A stretch of 5,587 nucleotides of DNA, taken from positions 1-5,587 of the forward strand of contig JBASWL010000256.1 of NCBI GenBank assembly GCA_049276455.1, written 5' to 3'. Shown in pieces: positions 1-5,587 of this stretch. Both the position numbers and the translations under genes were made by a program. Within the stretch, counting starts at the first letter, position 1. Each line of letters begins with the position of its first letter. Under the pieces are notes generated by a model that was not told where the DNA came from, did no database searches, and worked only from the letters and a program-made list of their open reading frames with translations. Source of the stretch: Georgfuchsia sp049276455. Lineage in GTDB: Bacteria > Pseudomonadota > Gammaproteobacteria > Burkholderiales > Rhodocyclaceae.

Positions 1-630
1 CAGTAAGAGTGCTTTTGGCTTCGGCTTCTGCGCATTGGGAAGATACTCGGCGATGCTGTTGGCGGCGCCATAACGCCGACCCTCCAGCAAGCGGCGCATG
101 CGCTCCCACACGTCGTCGTTGCTGAGGCGACCGTCGTGGATGAGCCGCTCCATCACCGGCATGCAGGATTCCGGCAGATCCAGCTGGCGGAACCACAGAG
201 GGCGCACCTCGTCCAATCCTTCGGTGTCACCCCGGAGCAGCTGGCTTTGGACTGCGTAACATCTCAGTTCCTGATCGAGCTGGACCATGTTGGGATAGAT
301 CCGGTCGAAGATCTCCCATTGCTGGCGCCGGCCGAGGACCTTGAGCCACTTGCCGCGCAGGCTTTCAGCGACATAGCTTCCGCCATAGCGCGTGACGAAA
401 TCGCCGACCTCTCCCGGCGTTAATTCTTCGAGGCGCTGTGTCAACAGCCAGGATTCGACGTAGGGCTCCAGCTCATGGCCGCGCACGGCCGCCATCTGTC
501 GGGAAAGTCCGGCTCGGTCACCGAGCTGGAAGGCTTCGCGCGCATCAATGACGCTCTGATCGAGGGTCGCCGCTACTGCAAGCTGAGCCAGCAACGCGAA
601 TGCCGTACCGTAAAATAATCTTTTCATCAT
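1..630 (-). CDS. slt: Soluble lytic murein transglycosylase (Slt70-type), N-terminal part, cut by the window edge
   Basis: Slt-type lytic transglycosylases cleave the MurNAc-GlcNAc bond of peptidoglycan in the periplasm, leaving 1,6-anhydro-MurNAc ends. The frame is open from ATG 630 to base 1, giving 210 residues. Residues 1-20 are a Sec signal peptide (MMKRLFYGTAFALLAQLAVA, cleavage probably near AVA-A). The rest is alpha-helical and resembles the superhelical U domain of Slt70: a LEPYVESWLL segment (54-63), a YGGSYVAESLRGKWL segment (82-96), and two cysteines (C124, C156) placed like the pair in the E. coli protein. The linker and catalytic goose-type lysozyme domain lie outside the window, so activity cannot be judged. 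ATG 627 is an equally good start, since GAG at 632-634 is better spaced for it. The frame is closed upstream by the amiC stop, so no longer start exists. It begins 21 bases after amiC and is probably cotranscribed with it. The family call rests on remembered similarity of the non-catalytic domain. Confidence 0.8.
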   Translation of the reverse strand, partial: MMKRLFYGTAFALLAQLAVAATLDQSVIDAREAFQLGDRAGLSRQMAAVRGHELEPYVESWLLTQRLEELTPGEVGDFVTRYGGSYVAESLRGKWLKVLGRRQQWEIFDRIYPNMVQLDQELRCYAVQSQLLRGDTEGLDEVRPLWFRQLDLPESCMPVMERLIHDGRLSNDDVWERMRRLLEGRRYGAANSIAEYLPNAQKPKPKALLL

Positions 631-651
631 ATCTCTGAGTAGCTCATTTGG

Positions 652-1974
652 TCACGCCAGCTTCGACTTGGCGAGCGGCGGATTTTTAGCGAAGTAGGCC
701 TTGATGCCGCGCAGGATGGCCTTGGCCATCTTGTCCTGGTAATCGTTGTCAATGAGAAGCTTCTCTTCCTCGGGATTCGAGATGAAGGCGGTCTCGACAA
801 GGATGGAAGGGATATCCGGCGCTTTGAGCACGGCGAAAGCAGCCTGTTCGACATGCGCCTTGTGCAGATCGTTGATTCGCCCGAGCTCACCAAGCACGGC
901 CTTGCCAACCTTGAGGCTGTCGGTCGCGGTAGCGGTCTGCGACAGATCGAGCAAGGTGCGCGCGAGATAGGGATCCTTGACGCCGAGGTTGACGCCGCCG
1001 ATGAGGTCAGCCGCATTTTCCTTCTGCGCCAGCCAACGCGCTGCTGACGAGGAGGCGCCGCGTTCGGACAGCACGAAGACGCTGGAGCCGCGCACAGTAG
1101 GTTTGATGAAAGCGTCGGCATGGATCGAGACAAAGAGATCAGCCTGCACGCGCCGCGCTTTGCTAACGCGCTGGCCAAGCGGCACAAAGAAGTCACCGTT
1201 GCGGGTGAGAATGGAGCGCATGTTGTCCTCGGCATCGATCAAGGTCTTGAGCCGGCGCGCGATCGAAATGGTAACGTTCTTCTCGAAGTTGCCGCCGCGG
1301 CCGATGGCGCCGGGATCTTCGCCACCGTGACCGGGATCGAGCGCGATGGTGACCATGCGCACGATTTCCGGTTTTTTTCCCGCCGCTGGACGATTCGGGT
1401 TGCTTTCGGCATCCGGCGACGCGGCAGCGCCCTTGGGTATGTCGCGTGGCGGCTCTTTGGATGGCGCATCGTAGGGTGGAACATCGGGCTTCGTGTCGAG
1501 CAGCGCCATGAGCGGATCAACGGGTTCCAACGGATACAGGTCAAGCACCAGGCGATGGCCGTATTCGCCGACCGGGGTCAGTGTGAATACCTGTGGCTTG
1601 ACCTCATTCTTGAGTTCGATGACCAAGCGCACCACGTCCGGTTTGTTGCGACCGGCGCGGATCATCTTGATGTAGGGATCTGACGCGGAAATCTTGTCGG
1701 GCAGACTTTGCAGCACCGAATTGAATTCAATATCTTCGAGATCGACGACGAGACGATCCGGATCCTTGAGCAGCAGTTGCGAATACTTGATCGCGTGGTC
1801 GTATTCGAGCGTGACACGGGTGTACTCTTCGGCTGGCCAGACACGCACCGCGAGGAGGATGCTGCTCGTGACGGCATGCGCAAGCCCTCTCCCGATCGGT
1901 GTGACCAAAATAGTCAGGCTCGCCGCGGCGAACTTCAGGACTTTGCGGCGTCGTCTGGAAAATTCGTCAGGCAT
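652..1974 (-). CDS. amiC: N-acetylmuramoyl-L-alanine amidase, AmiC type (Tat signal, AMIN, Amidase_3)
   Basis: This zinc amidase removes the stem peptide from MurNAc in the periplasm and, in this family, splits septal peptidoglycan for daughter-cell separation. The protein has 440 residues, slightly longer than the roughly 417 of E. coli AmiC. Residues 6-34 form a twin-arginine signal (SRRRRKVLKFAAAS, ending AHA at 32-34), so export is probably by Tat. An AMIN domain, which targets septal wall in relatives, spans about 38-148. A proline-rich linker follows (about 150-203), then Amidase_3 (about 207-428). Expected zinc ligands are H216 (ALDPGHGGEDPG), E231 (NFEKNV) and H285 (SIHAD), and the catalytic glutamate is E394 (ILVETAFISNPEEE). 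The insert at about 315-375 corresponds to the region that holds the blocking helix relieved by EnvC/NlpD-type activators in AmiB/AmiC. An in-frame TGA two codons before ATG 1974 rules out a longer form. The ribosome site (GGTGA, 1978-1982) is very close to the ATG, and the start lies inside the tsaE tail, suggesting former translational coupling. Confidence 0.95.
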   Translation of the reverse strand: MPDEFSRRRRKVLKFAAASLTILVTPIGRGLAHAVTSSILLAVRVWPAEEYTRVTLEYDHAIKYSQLLLKDPDRLVVDLEDIEFNSVLQSLPDKISASDPYIKMIRAGRNKPDVVRLVIELKNEVKPQVFTLTPVGEYGHRLVLDLYPLEPVDPLMALLDTKPDVPPYDAPSKEPPRDIPKGAAASPDAESNPNRPAAGKKPEIVRMVTIALDPGHGGEDPGAIGRGGNFEKNVTISIARRLKTLIDAEDNMRSILTRNGDFFVPLGQRVSKARRVQADLFVSIHADAFIKPTVRGSSVFVLSERGASSSAARWLAQKENAADLIGGVNLGVKDPYLARTLLDLSQTATATDSLKVGKAVLGELGRINDLHKAHVEQAAFAVLKAPDIPSILVETAFISNPEEEKLLIDNDYQDKMAKAILRGIKAYFAKNPPLAKSKLA

Positions 1975-2103
1975 GTCTCACCGTTAGCGCTGTATGCGGC
2001 AACGAAGGCAACACGGCCCGCGCCTGCAAAGGCAAGCGCGACCATAATGTCGGCAGGCGGTAGATAAAGCGCGGCATTTTGTGGCCTACTCTACGAGGCG
2101 TAT
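1935..2103 (-). pseudogene. tsaE: Remnant of tsaE (t6A-synthesis ATPase), C-terminal third only, frame disrupted
   Basis: If one base is removed at about 2087, the minus strand from 2103 reads IRLVEWPQNAALYLPPADIM and continues into VALAFAGAGRVAFVAAYS and NGETCL, stopping at TGA 1935-1937. The block VEWP, LPPADI, small hydrophobic strand, GAGR is the typical C-terminal half of TsaE (YjeE), the ATPase that works with TsaB and TsaD in making the N6-threonylcarbamoyl-adenosine of ANN-decoding tRNAs. As written, the sequence reads GTA GAG TAG, a stop at the tryptophan position, so the frame is broken. Upstream, resemblance ends near 2104, and a TAA sits in that frame at 2116-2118. The Walker A part, which should precede this by roughly 100 residues, is absent, because the DUF3014 gene occupies that space. 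The tail overlaps the amiC start by 40 bases, an arrangement compatible with an original tsaE-amiC pair. The identification is by recalled motif similarity. A sequencing error could explain the frameshift but not the missing N-terminus. Confidence 0.72.
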
Positions 2104-2104
2104 C

Positions 2105-2126
2105 GATCGGGCTCTTTAGGCCGATC
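2105..2126. repeat. Short inverted repeat at the DUF3014/tsaE-remnant junction
   Basis: GATCGG at 2105-2110 and CCGATC at 2121-2126 are perfect inverted copies around a 10-base loop. With one bulged base the stem can extend by pairing 2110-2112 with 2120-2122, leaving a 7-base loop. It covers the last bases of the DUF3014 stop codon and ends where tsaE similarity begins. No run of T follows on either strand, so it is not a standard intrinsic terminator, though it could stabilise a transcript end. It may also be chance. Confidence 0.4.
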
Positions 2127-2931
2127 AGTTCCTAAACACTGTGTTCGTGCGAAGCAATATTTCTTTACGGATGCTGCGTAACACAGCTTTCACACGAGCC
2201 TCGTTATCGCCGCCCATCCGAATCATGATCTTCTGTCCCGCCGATCGTGCCTCAATCTCGGGGTCCGCATACTGGAATAGCACTTTCGGCTGAACTAGAC
2301 CAACCGGTGGCGGGACATCAGGCGCGGCTATTAAATCATCCAGCGCCTCAATGAGACGATCGTTGAATTGACCAGCGGGAAAACCAAGCTCTCGGTAGGC
2401 TTGTTGGCACAATGGGTAAAACTTGACGTACAAATCGACAAGCGCCGGCACGCTAACGGCCCGGACGAGATCCACGTAACCTGAATAGCGCTTTGCGTTG
2501 GCCTGATTAATCGCAAGGACATGTTCAGCCTCGCTAACCATAAAACTGCCGGGAACCGGTTTCATCGGCATCATGCGTTCTGGCGCCTTCTGGCGTGGCA
2601 GATTGTCGATGGTGGCAACAAAGCGCCGGATCATCTTGTCCGTCTCTAAATAGGCCAACAGGTTCTCCTTGCCAAAGAGATGCGATAGCTCTTTGGCTAC
2701 GTTCGTATCGCTTTCGTCGAGCTTTGGCAGCGATGATGCTGGGCGAACCGGCAGAGTTTCGACGGGCTTATTCTTGGCAGGGGTGGGCGCAGGGGTTACG
2801 GATGCCACACCAATATCCTTCGCGACGGCTGGATCTGGCGGAGGCTTCTGTGCATGGTTCCAAAAGTAATACGCAAAAGCACCGATAGTAGCGAAGACAA
2901 CTATCCATCCTATGATTTTCTTCAACTTCAC
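2125..2931 (-). CDS. DUF3014 family protein, membrane-anchored, function unknown
   Basis: The protein has 268 residues if read from GTG 2931, or 266 from TTG 2925. It has one N-terminal hydrophobic segment (residues 7-24, WIVVFATIGAFAYYFW) after a lysine-rich start (KLKK), so it is probably anchored in the inner membrane with the bulk in the periplasm. A proline/alanine-rich low-complexity stretch follows (about 29-68). The conserved domain runs from about 69 to 258, with LPKLDESD (68-75), IRRFVATIDNLPR (101-113), FYPLCQQAYRELGFP (171-185), FNDRLIEALDDL (189-200), VQPKVLFQYADPEIEARSAG (213-232) and RMGGDNEARVKAVLR (238-252). These match my memory of DUF3014, a proteobacterial family without known function. 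No catalytic motif is visible. It follows the mscS-like gene by 58 bases and ends at the tsaE remnant. Base composition looks lower in GC than in amiC or the GH15 gene. Confidence 0.85.
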   Translation of the reverse strand: MKLKKIIGWIVVFATIGAFAYYFWNHAQKPPPDPAVAKDIGVASVTPAPTPAKNKPVETLPVRPASSLPKLDESDTNVAKELSHLFGKENLLAYLETDKMIRRFVATIDNLPRQKAPERMMPMKPVPGSFMVSEAEHVLAINQANAKRYSGYVDLVRAVSVPALVDLYVKFYPLCQQAYRELGFPAGQFNDRLIEALDDLIAAPDVPPPVGLVQPKVLFQYADPEIEARSAGQKIMIRMGGDNEARVKAVLRSIRKEILLRTNTVFRN

Positions 2932-2936
2932 CTCCT
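2931..2936 (-). promoter_or_regulatory. Strong ribosome binding site that shifts the DUF3014 start
   Basis: On the minus strand the sequence reads AGGAGGTGAAGTTG. The AGGAGG core (2936 to 2931) includes the first base of the upstream candidate GTG start (2931-2929), so it cannot serve that codon at normal spacing. It lies five bases before an in-frame TTG (2925-2923), which is the better supported start and removes only two residues from the protein. Confidence 0.6.
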
Positions 2937-2989
2937 AATATTGTTTGGACTGCAACGTGATATTCGAATCAGGTAGATAAACCTTGGGG
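2932..2989. other. Intergenic spacer between the mscS-like and DUF3014 genes
   Basis: These 58 bases are the largest truly non-coding gap in the window. They are AT-richer than the flanking genes and contain an 8-base palindrome (ATTCGAAT, 2962-2969) plus a weak AGGT/ACCT inverted pair on the minus strand. I see no well-spaced -35/-10 pair and no terminator with a T-run. A promoter for DUF3014 could lie here but cannot be shown by eye. Confidence 0.4.
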
Positions 2990-3874
2990 TCATTTGTCCG
3001 ATGGATGGGCTTGACTACCCTCCGTCGTCTCCATAGATCGGGTAACGATCTGGAGATGCGGAAAGGGAATCTCAATTCCCTCGCGATCGAACGCCTCTTT
3101 TAGTTTCTTAAGGTATTCGCGGCGTACGTCCCATTGACCTAGTGGTACGACCTTGAAGCGGCAGCGGATGACGATCGCCGAGTCAGCCCAGTTCTCGACA
3201 CCGGCTATTTCCAGGTCATCGAGTATCTTGTCGCTAACCTCAGGAGCATGTCGCATTACCTCACCGACGTCCCGCATCGTTACGATGGCATGATCAATGT
3301 CGGTATCATAGGATACATCGACATCGATCACGGCATAGGCGTAACCCAGCGACATGTTGGTGACGACGGAAATGTTGCCGTTGGGAATGTAATGCACATT
3401 ACCCGAGTAATCGCGCAGCTTGAGATAGCGCAGCGTGAGTTCCTCGACCAGTCCGGCCTTGCCTCCGGCTTCGACGACGTCGCCATGGCGGATCTGGTTT
3501 TCCAGCAACAGGAAGAAGCCGGTGAAATAGTCCTTCACCAGACTCTGTGCGCCAAAGCCGATGGCGAGACCGACCACGCCGGCAGCGCCGAGAATCGGTG
3601 CAACCGAGACGCCAAATTCGCCCAATACCAGAATGCCGGCCACCACCACAATTACGACATTAAACGAATATCGCAGCACGCGCGACAGGGTCAATACCCG
3701 TCGACTGTCTTCGTGAGTGCTTTGCTGTGCGGCAATGTAGTCGCGCACGCGCGGGATGACTCGCCGCGTCAGCTTCAACAGAACAGCCATCACAATCAGG
3801 ATGACCAAGACGCGGAAGATGGCGTCGGTATGCCCCAGAGCAGCAGCCATCAGCGTATCGATTTGTTTTTGCAC
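2990..3874 (-). CDS. MscS-family mechanosensitive ion channel
   Basis: Channels of this family open under membrane tension and let ions and small solutes out during osmotic downshock. Read from GTG 3874 the protein has 294 residues, close to the 286 of E. coli MscS. Three membrane segments are visible: about 18-36 (AIFRVLVILIVMAVLLKL), about 70-88 (the YSFNVVIVVVAGILVL region), and the pore-lining third at about 92-125, carrying the signature GAAGVVGLAIGFGAQSLVKD. The cytoplasmic beta domain follows (GDVVEAGGKAGLVEELTLR at 131-149, YIPNG at 162-166), then the alpha/beta C-terminal domain ending GIEIPFPHLQIV (266-277). The frame is open back to ATG 3964, but that start would overlap the GH15 gene by 88 bases and adds residues unlike an MscS N-terminus. 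GTG 3874, two bases after the GH15 stop, is preferred, and ATG 3850 is an alternative. No start has a good ribosome site, which fits translational coupling to the GH15 gene. A specific symbol is not justified. Confidence 0.92.
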   Translation of the reverse strand: MQKQIDTLMAAALGHTDAIFRVLVILIVMAVLLKLTRRVIPRVRDYIAAQQSTHEDSRRVLTLSRVLRYSFNVVIVVVAGILVLGEFGVSVAPILGAAGVVGLAIGFGAQSLVKDYFTGFFLLLENQIRHGDVVEAGGKAGLVEELTLRYLKLRDYSGNVHYIPNGNISVVTNMSLGYAYAVIDVDVSYDTDIDHAIVTMRDVGEVMRHAPEVSDKILDDLEIAGVENWADSAIVIRCRFKVVPLGQWDVRREYLKKLKEAFDREGIEIPFPHLQIVTRSMETTEGSQAHPSDK

Positions 3875-3876
3875 AG

Positions 3877-5587
3877 TCAAAAAGCCTGATCCCAGCGGAT
3901 TGATAAACGGATGGCTGAGTTGATGAGTCCCACCATGCTGTAGGTCTGCACATAGTTGCCCCACTGTTCGCCGCTATTCGGGTTGATGTGCTCCGCGAGC
4001 AGGCCGTGGCAGTTGCGGAACGACAGCAGCTTGTCGAATAGCGCTCGTGCTTCGTCCTTGCGTCCGAGTGCGACGAGGGCATTGACGTACCAGAAGGAGC
4101 AGACCAGAAAGGCATTTTCTGGTGCGCCAAAATCGTCCTTCTCGACATAGCGAAAAATGAAATCGCCGTGTTTGAGTTCGCGCTCTATGGCGGCGACGGT
4201 CGCGGCAAAGCGGGGATCTTCGGCGCTGATGAAGCCGACCTCAGCTAGCAGCAGCAGGCTGGCATCGAGTTCACTGCCGCCGAATGTGGAGACAAAGCTC
4301 TTGCGCCGCTCGCTCCAGGCCCGTTCCATGATGTCGCGATGAATGCGCTCGCTGCGTGCTTGCCAGCGTATTGCTTTCTTGGGCAGGCCGAGCCCGTTGG
4401 CGATCAGCGCCAGACGGTTGCAAGCCGCCCAGCACATTACTGCTGAAAAAGTGTGTACCCGCGCCCGACGGCGCAGTTCCCACAGCCCGGCATCGGGTTT
4501 TGCATAGAGTTCAACCGCCTTTTCGCCTAGCGATTCGAGCCGCTGGAACAGCCCGGCATCGCCTGAACGTGTCAGCCGCCGGTCGAAGAACACATGCGTC
4601 GCCGCCAGGATCGCGGAACCATAGACATCGTGTTGCACCTGCTGGAACGCCTGGTTGCCGATACGTACTGGCCCCATGCCCCGGTAACCCGGCAGCGAAG
4701 GCACTTCGATTTCATTTAAATTCGCGCGCCCGTCGATGCCGTAGACCGGCTGCAACAACCCGTCCTTGGCCCCGGCTGCGATATTCACGATGTAGCCGAG
4801 ATAGCGTTCCATCGTCCTTGTGGCACCGAGCCGGTTGAGCGCATTGACCACGAAATAACCGTCGCGCAGCCAGCAGTAACGGTAGTCCCAGTTGCGCTGG
4901 CTATCGGGCGCTTCGGGGATAGAGGTGGTCATCGCAGCAATGATCGCGCCGGTATCGTCAAAGGTATTGAGCTTGAGCGTGATCGCGGCGCGGATCACCT
5001 CGTCCTGCCATTCGAAGGGAATGCCAAGATTGCGCACCCATTCACGCCAGTAGCTCGCGGTGTCTTCAAGAAAGCGTTGCCCCACTTGCCCTATCGCGCC
5101 TTGCACCGTTTCATCCGGGCCAAGGAAAAGCGTGATTTCATTTTCAAGGAAGAAGGGGGTTTCTTGCAGTATCGCTGTCAGCGATGCATCCGTCGTGAGG
5201 CGCACCACCAGATCGGGGGTGACGTAACGGATGTGATTGCTGCCCCAGGTAGTTGTTGGCCGCTCTGCACCGTAACGGCAAGCCGGTCGTAGCCGAATGC
5301 GGATGCGCGGGCTCCCGGCTATGCGCCGTACCCGGCGTATCAGGCTCAATGGTCGGAAGACCCGTCCATGCAGGTAGAAACGTGGCATGAAGTCGCTAAT
5401 CTCAATGCAGCCCCCCTGCTTGTCGTGCAAAGTCGTCACCAGGATCGCCGTATTGTCGACATACTGCTGTCGCGAATCGGCGAGATCGATCAAATCGATG
5501 GCGAAGAATCCGAAATCTTCCTTGCCATGGCCGTCCCGCAGCAGGGAGCAAAACAGCGGGTCGCCATCGAGACGCGGAAAGCAAGAC
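3877..5587 (-). CDS. Glycoside hydrolase family 15 (glucoamylase/trehalase-like), N-terminus beyond the window
   Basis: GH15 enzymes are inverting exo-hydrolases that release glucose from alpha-glucans or, in some bacteria, hydrolyse trehalose. The frame is open from the stop at 3877 to the right edge, giving 569 visible residues. It begins SCFPRLDGDPLFCSLL and GFFAIDL, which belong to the N-terminal beta-sandwich domain, so the real start is probably some tens of residues outside. The TTG at 5493 is internal. Numbered from the edge, the (alpha/alpha)6 catalytic domain starts at about 190 and carries NWDYRYCWLRDGYFV (232-246). The likely general acid is E370 in GLWELRRRARVHTFSAVMCW, and the likely base is E532 in LLAEHINPNSGEQWGNYVQT, followed by YSMVGLINSA. 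The key residues appear intact. No signal peptide can be judged. The substrate cannot be told from sequence: trehalose, maltodextrin and glycogen fragments all remain possible. Similar proteobacterial genes are often near otsA/otsB trehalose genes, which would lie off the window if present. Confidence 0.92.
   Translation of the reverse strand, partial: SCFPRLDGDPLFCSLLRDGHGKEDFGFFAIDLIDLADSRQQYVDNTAILVTTLHDKQGGCIEISDFMPRFYLHGRVFRPLSLIRRVRRIAGSPRIRIRLRPACRYGAERPTTTWGSNHIRYVTPDLVVRLTTDASLTAILQETPFFLENEITLFLGPDETVQGAIGQVGQRFLEDTASYWREWVRNLGIPFEWQDEVIRAAITLKLNTFDDTGAIIAAMTTSIPEAPDSQRNWDYRYCWLRDGYFVVNALNRLGATRTMERYLGYIVNIAAGAKDGLLQPVYGIDGRANLNEIEVPSLPGYRGMGPVRIGNQAFQQVQHDVYGSAILAATHVFFDRRLTRSGDAGLFQRLESLGEKAVELYAKPDAGLWELRRRARVHTFSAVMCWAACNRLALIANGLGLPKKAIRWQARSERIHRDIMERAWSERRKSFVSTFGGSELDASLLLLAEVGFISAEDPRFAATVAAIERELKHGDFIFRYVEKDDFGAPENAFLVCSFWYVNALVALGRKDEARALFDKLLSFRNCHGLLAEHINPNSGEQWGNYVQTYSMVGLINSAIRLSIRWDQAF

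Noticed and set aside
136..423. Plus-strand 95-residue open frame
   Set aside because: It lies wholly opposite the slt reading frame, which has a signal peptide and recognisable segments. The antisense product resembles nothing known.
627..1235. Minus-strand 202-residue frame overlapping amiC in another frame
   Set aside because: Arginine/serine-rich low-complexity translation within amiC, with no support as a second product.
1120..1683. Plus-strand 187-residue open frame opposite amiC
   Set aside because: The minus strand carries an intact amidase with all catalytic residues. This is a high-GC shadow frame without a convincing ribosome site.
2105..2126. Rho-independent terminator after DUF3014
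   Set aside because: The stem is only 6-7 bp and no T-run follows on either strand.
3248..3889. Plus-strand 213-residue open frame opposite the mscS-like gene
   Set aside because: Its length is notable, but it mirrors the codon pattern of the channel gene, has histidine-rich composition typical of antisense frames, and shows no domain.
3875..3964. Longer N-terminus for the channel from ATG 3964
   Set aside because: It would overlap the conserved GH15 C-terminus by 88 bases, and the added residues are not membrane-like or typical of MscS proteins.
5493..5493. TTG 5493 as the GH15 start
   Set aside because: The frame continues upstream with typical GH15 N-terminal sequence (CFPRLDGDPLFC, GFFAIDL) up to the window edge.
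1..5587. CRISPR array, tRNA/rRNA, insertion sequence or phage attachment site
   Set aside because: No regularly spaced repeats, no RNA gene sequence, and no transposase or terminal inverted repeats with target duplication were seen.

Overview
The window is chromosomal DNA of moderately high GC in which every supported gene lies on the minus strand. The gene set suggests a Gram-negative proteobacterium, most likely a betaproteobacterium. It has a Tat-exported AmiC-type amidase with an AMIN domain, a Slt70-type lytic transglycosylase, a DUF3014 protein, an MscS-type channel, a GH15 glucanase/trehalase-like enzyme, and the tail of a tsaE gene abutting amiC. The taxonomic call is inferred from gene content only.

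In the direction of transcription (right to left) the layout is as follows. (1) A GH15 glycoside hydrolase at 3877-5587, whose N-terminus lies beyond the right edge. (2) An MscS-family mechanosensitive channel at 2990-3874, starting two bases after the GH15 stop. (3) A 58-bp spacer, then a membrane-anchored DUF3014 protein at 2125-2925 or 2931. (4) A broken remnant of the 3' end of tsaE at about 1935-2103. (5) amiC at 652-1974, its start overlapped by the tsaE tail. (6) The N-terminal third of a soluble lytic transglycosylase (Slt) at 1-630, cut by the left edge. All genes are closely packed and could be read as one or two transcripts.

Functionally there are two modules. The GH15 enzyme and MscS channel form a tight pair that fits carbohydrate/osmolyte turnover and release of osmotic pressure. 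AmiC and Slt are both periplasmic peptidoglycan hydrolases, cutting the peptide stem and the glycan strand respectively. Between the modules lies the most unusual feature: only the last third of tsaE survives, with a one-base frame disruption and no ATP-binding part. The gene is usually essential and is often found just upstream of amiC. The loss of homology coincides with the end of the DUF3014 gene and an inverted repeat, so this looks like a rearrangement scar (or an assembly join) that brought the two modules together. I found no RNA gene, CRISPR array, insertion sequence or clearly new system.
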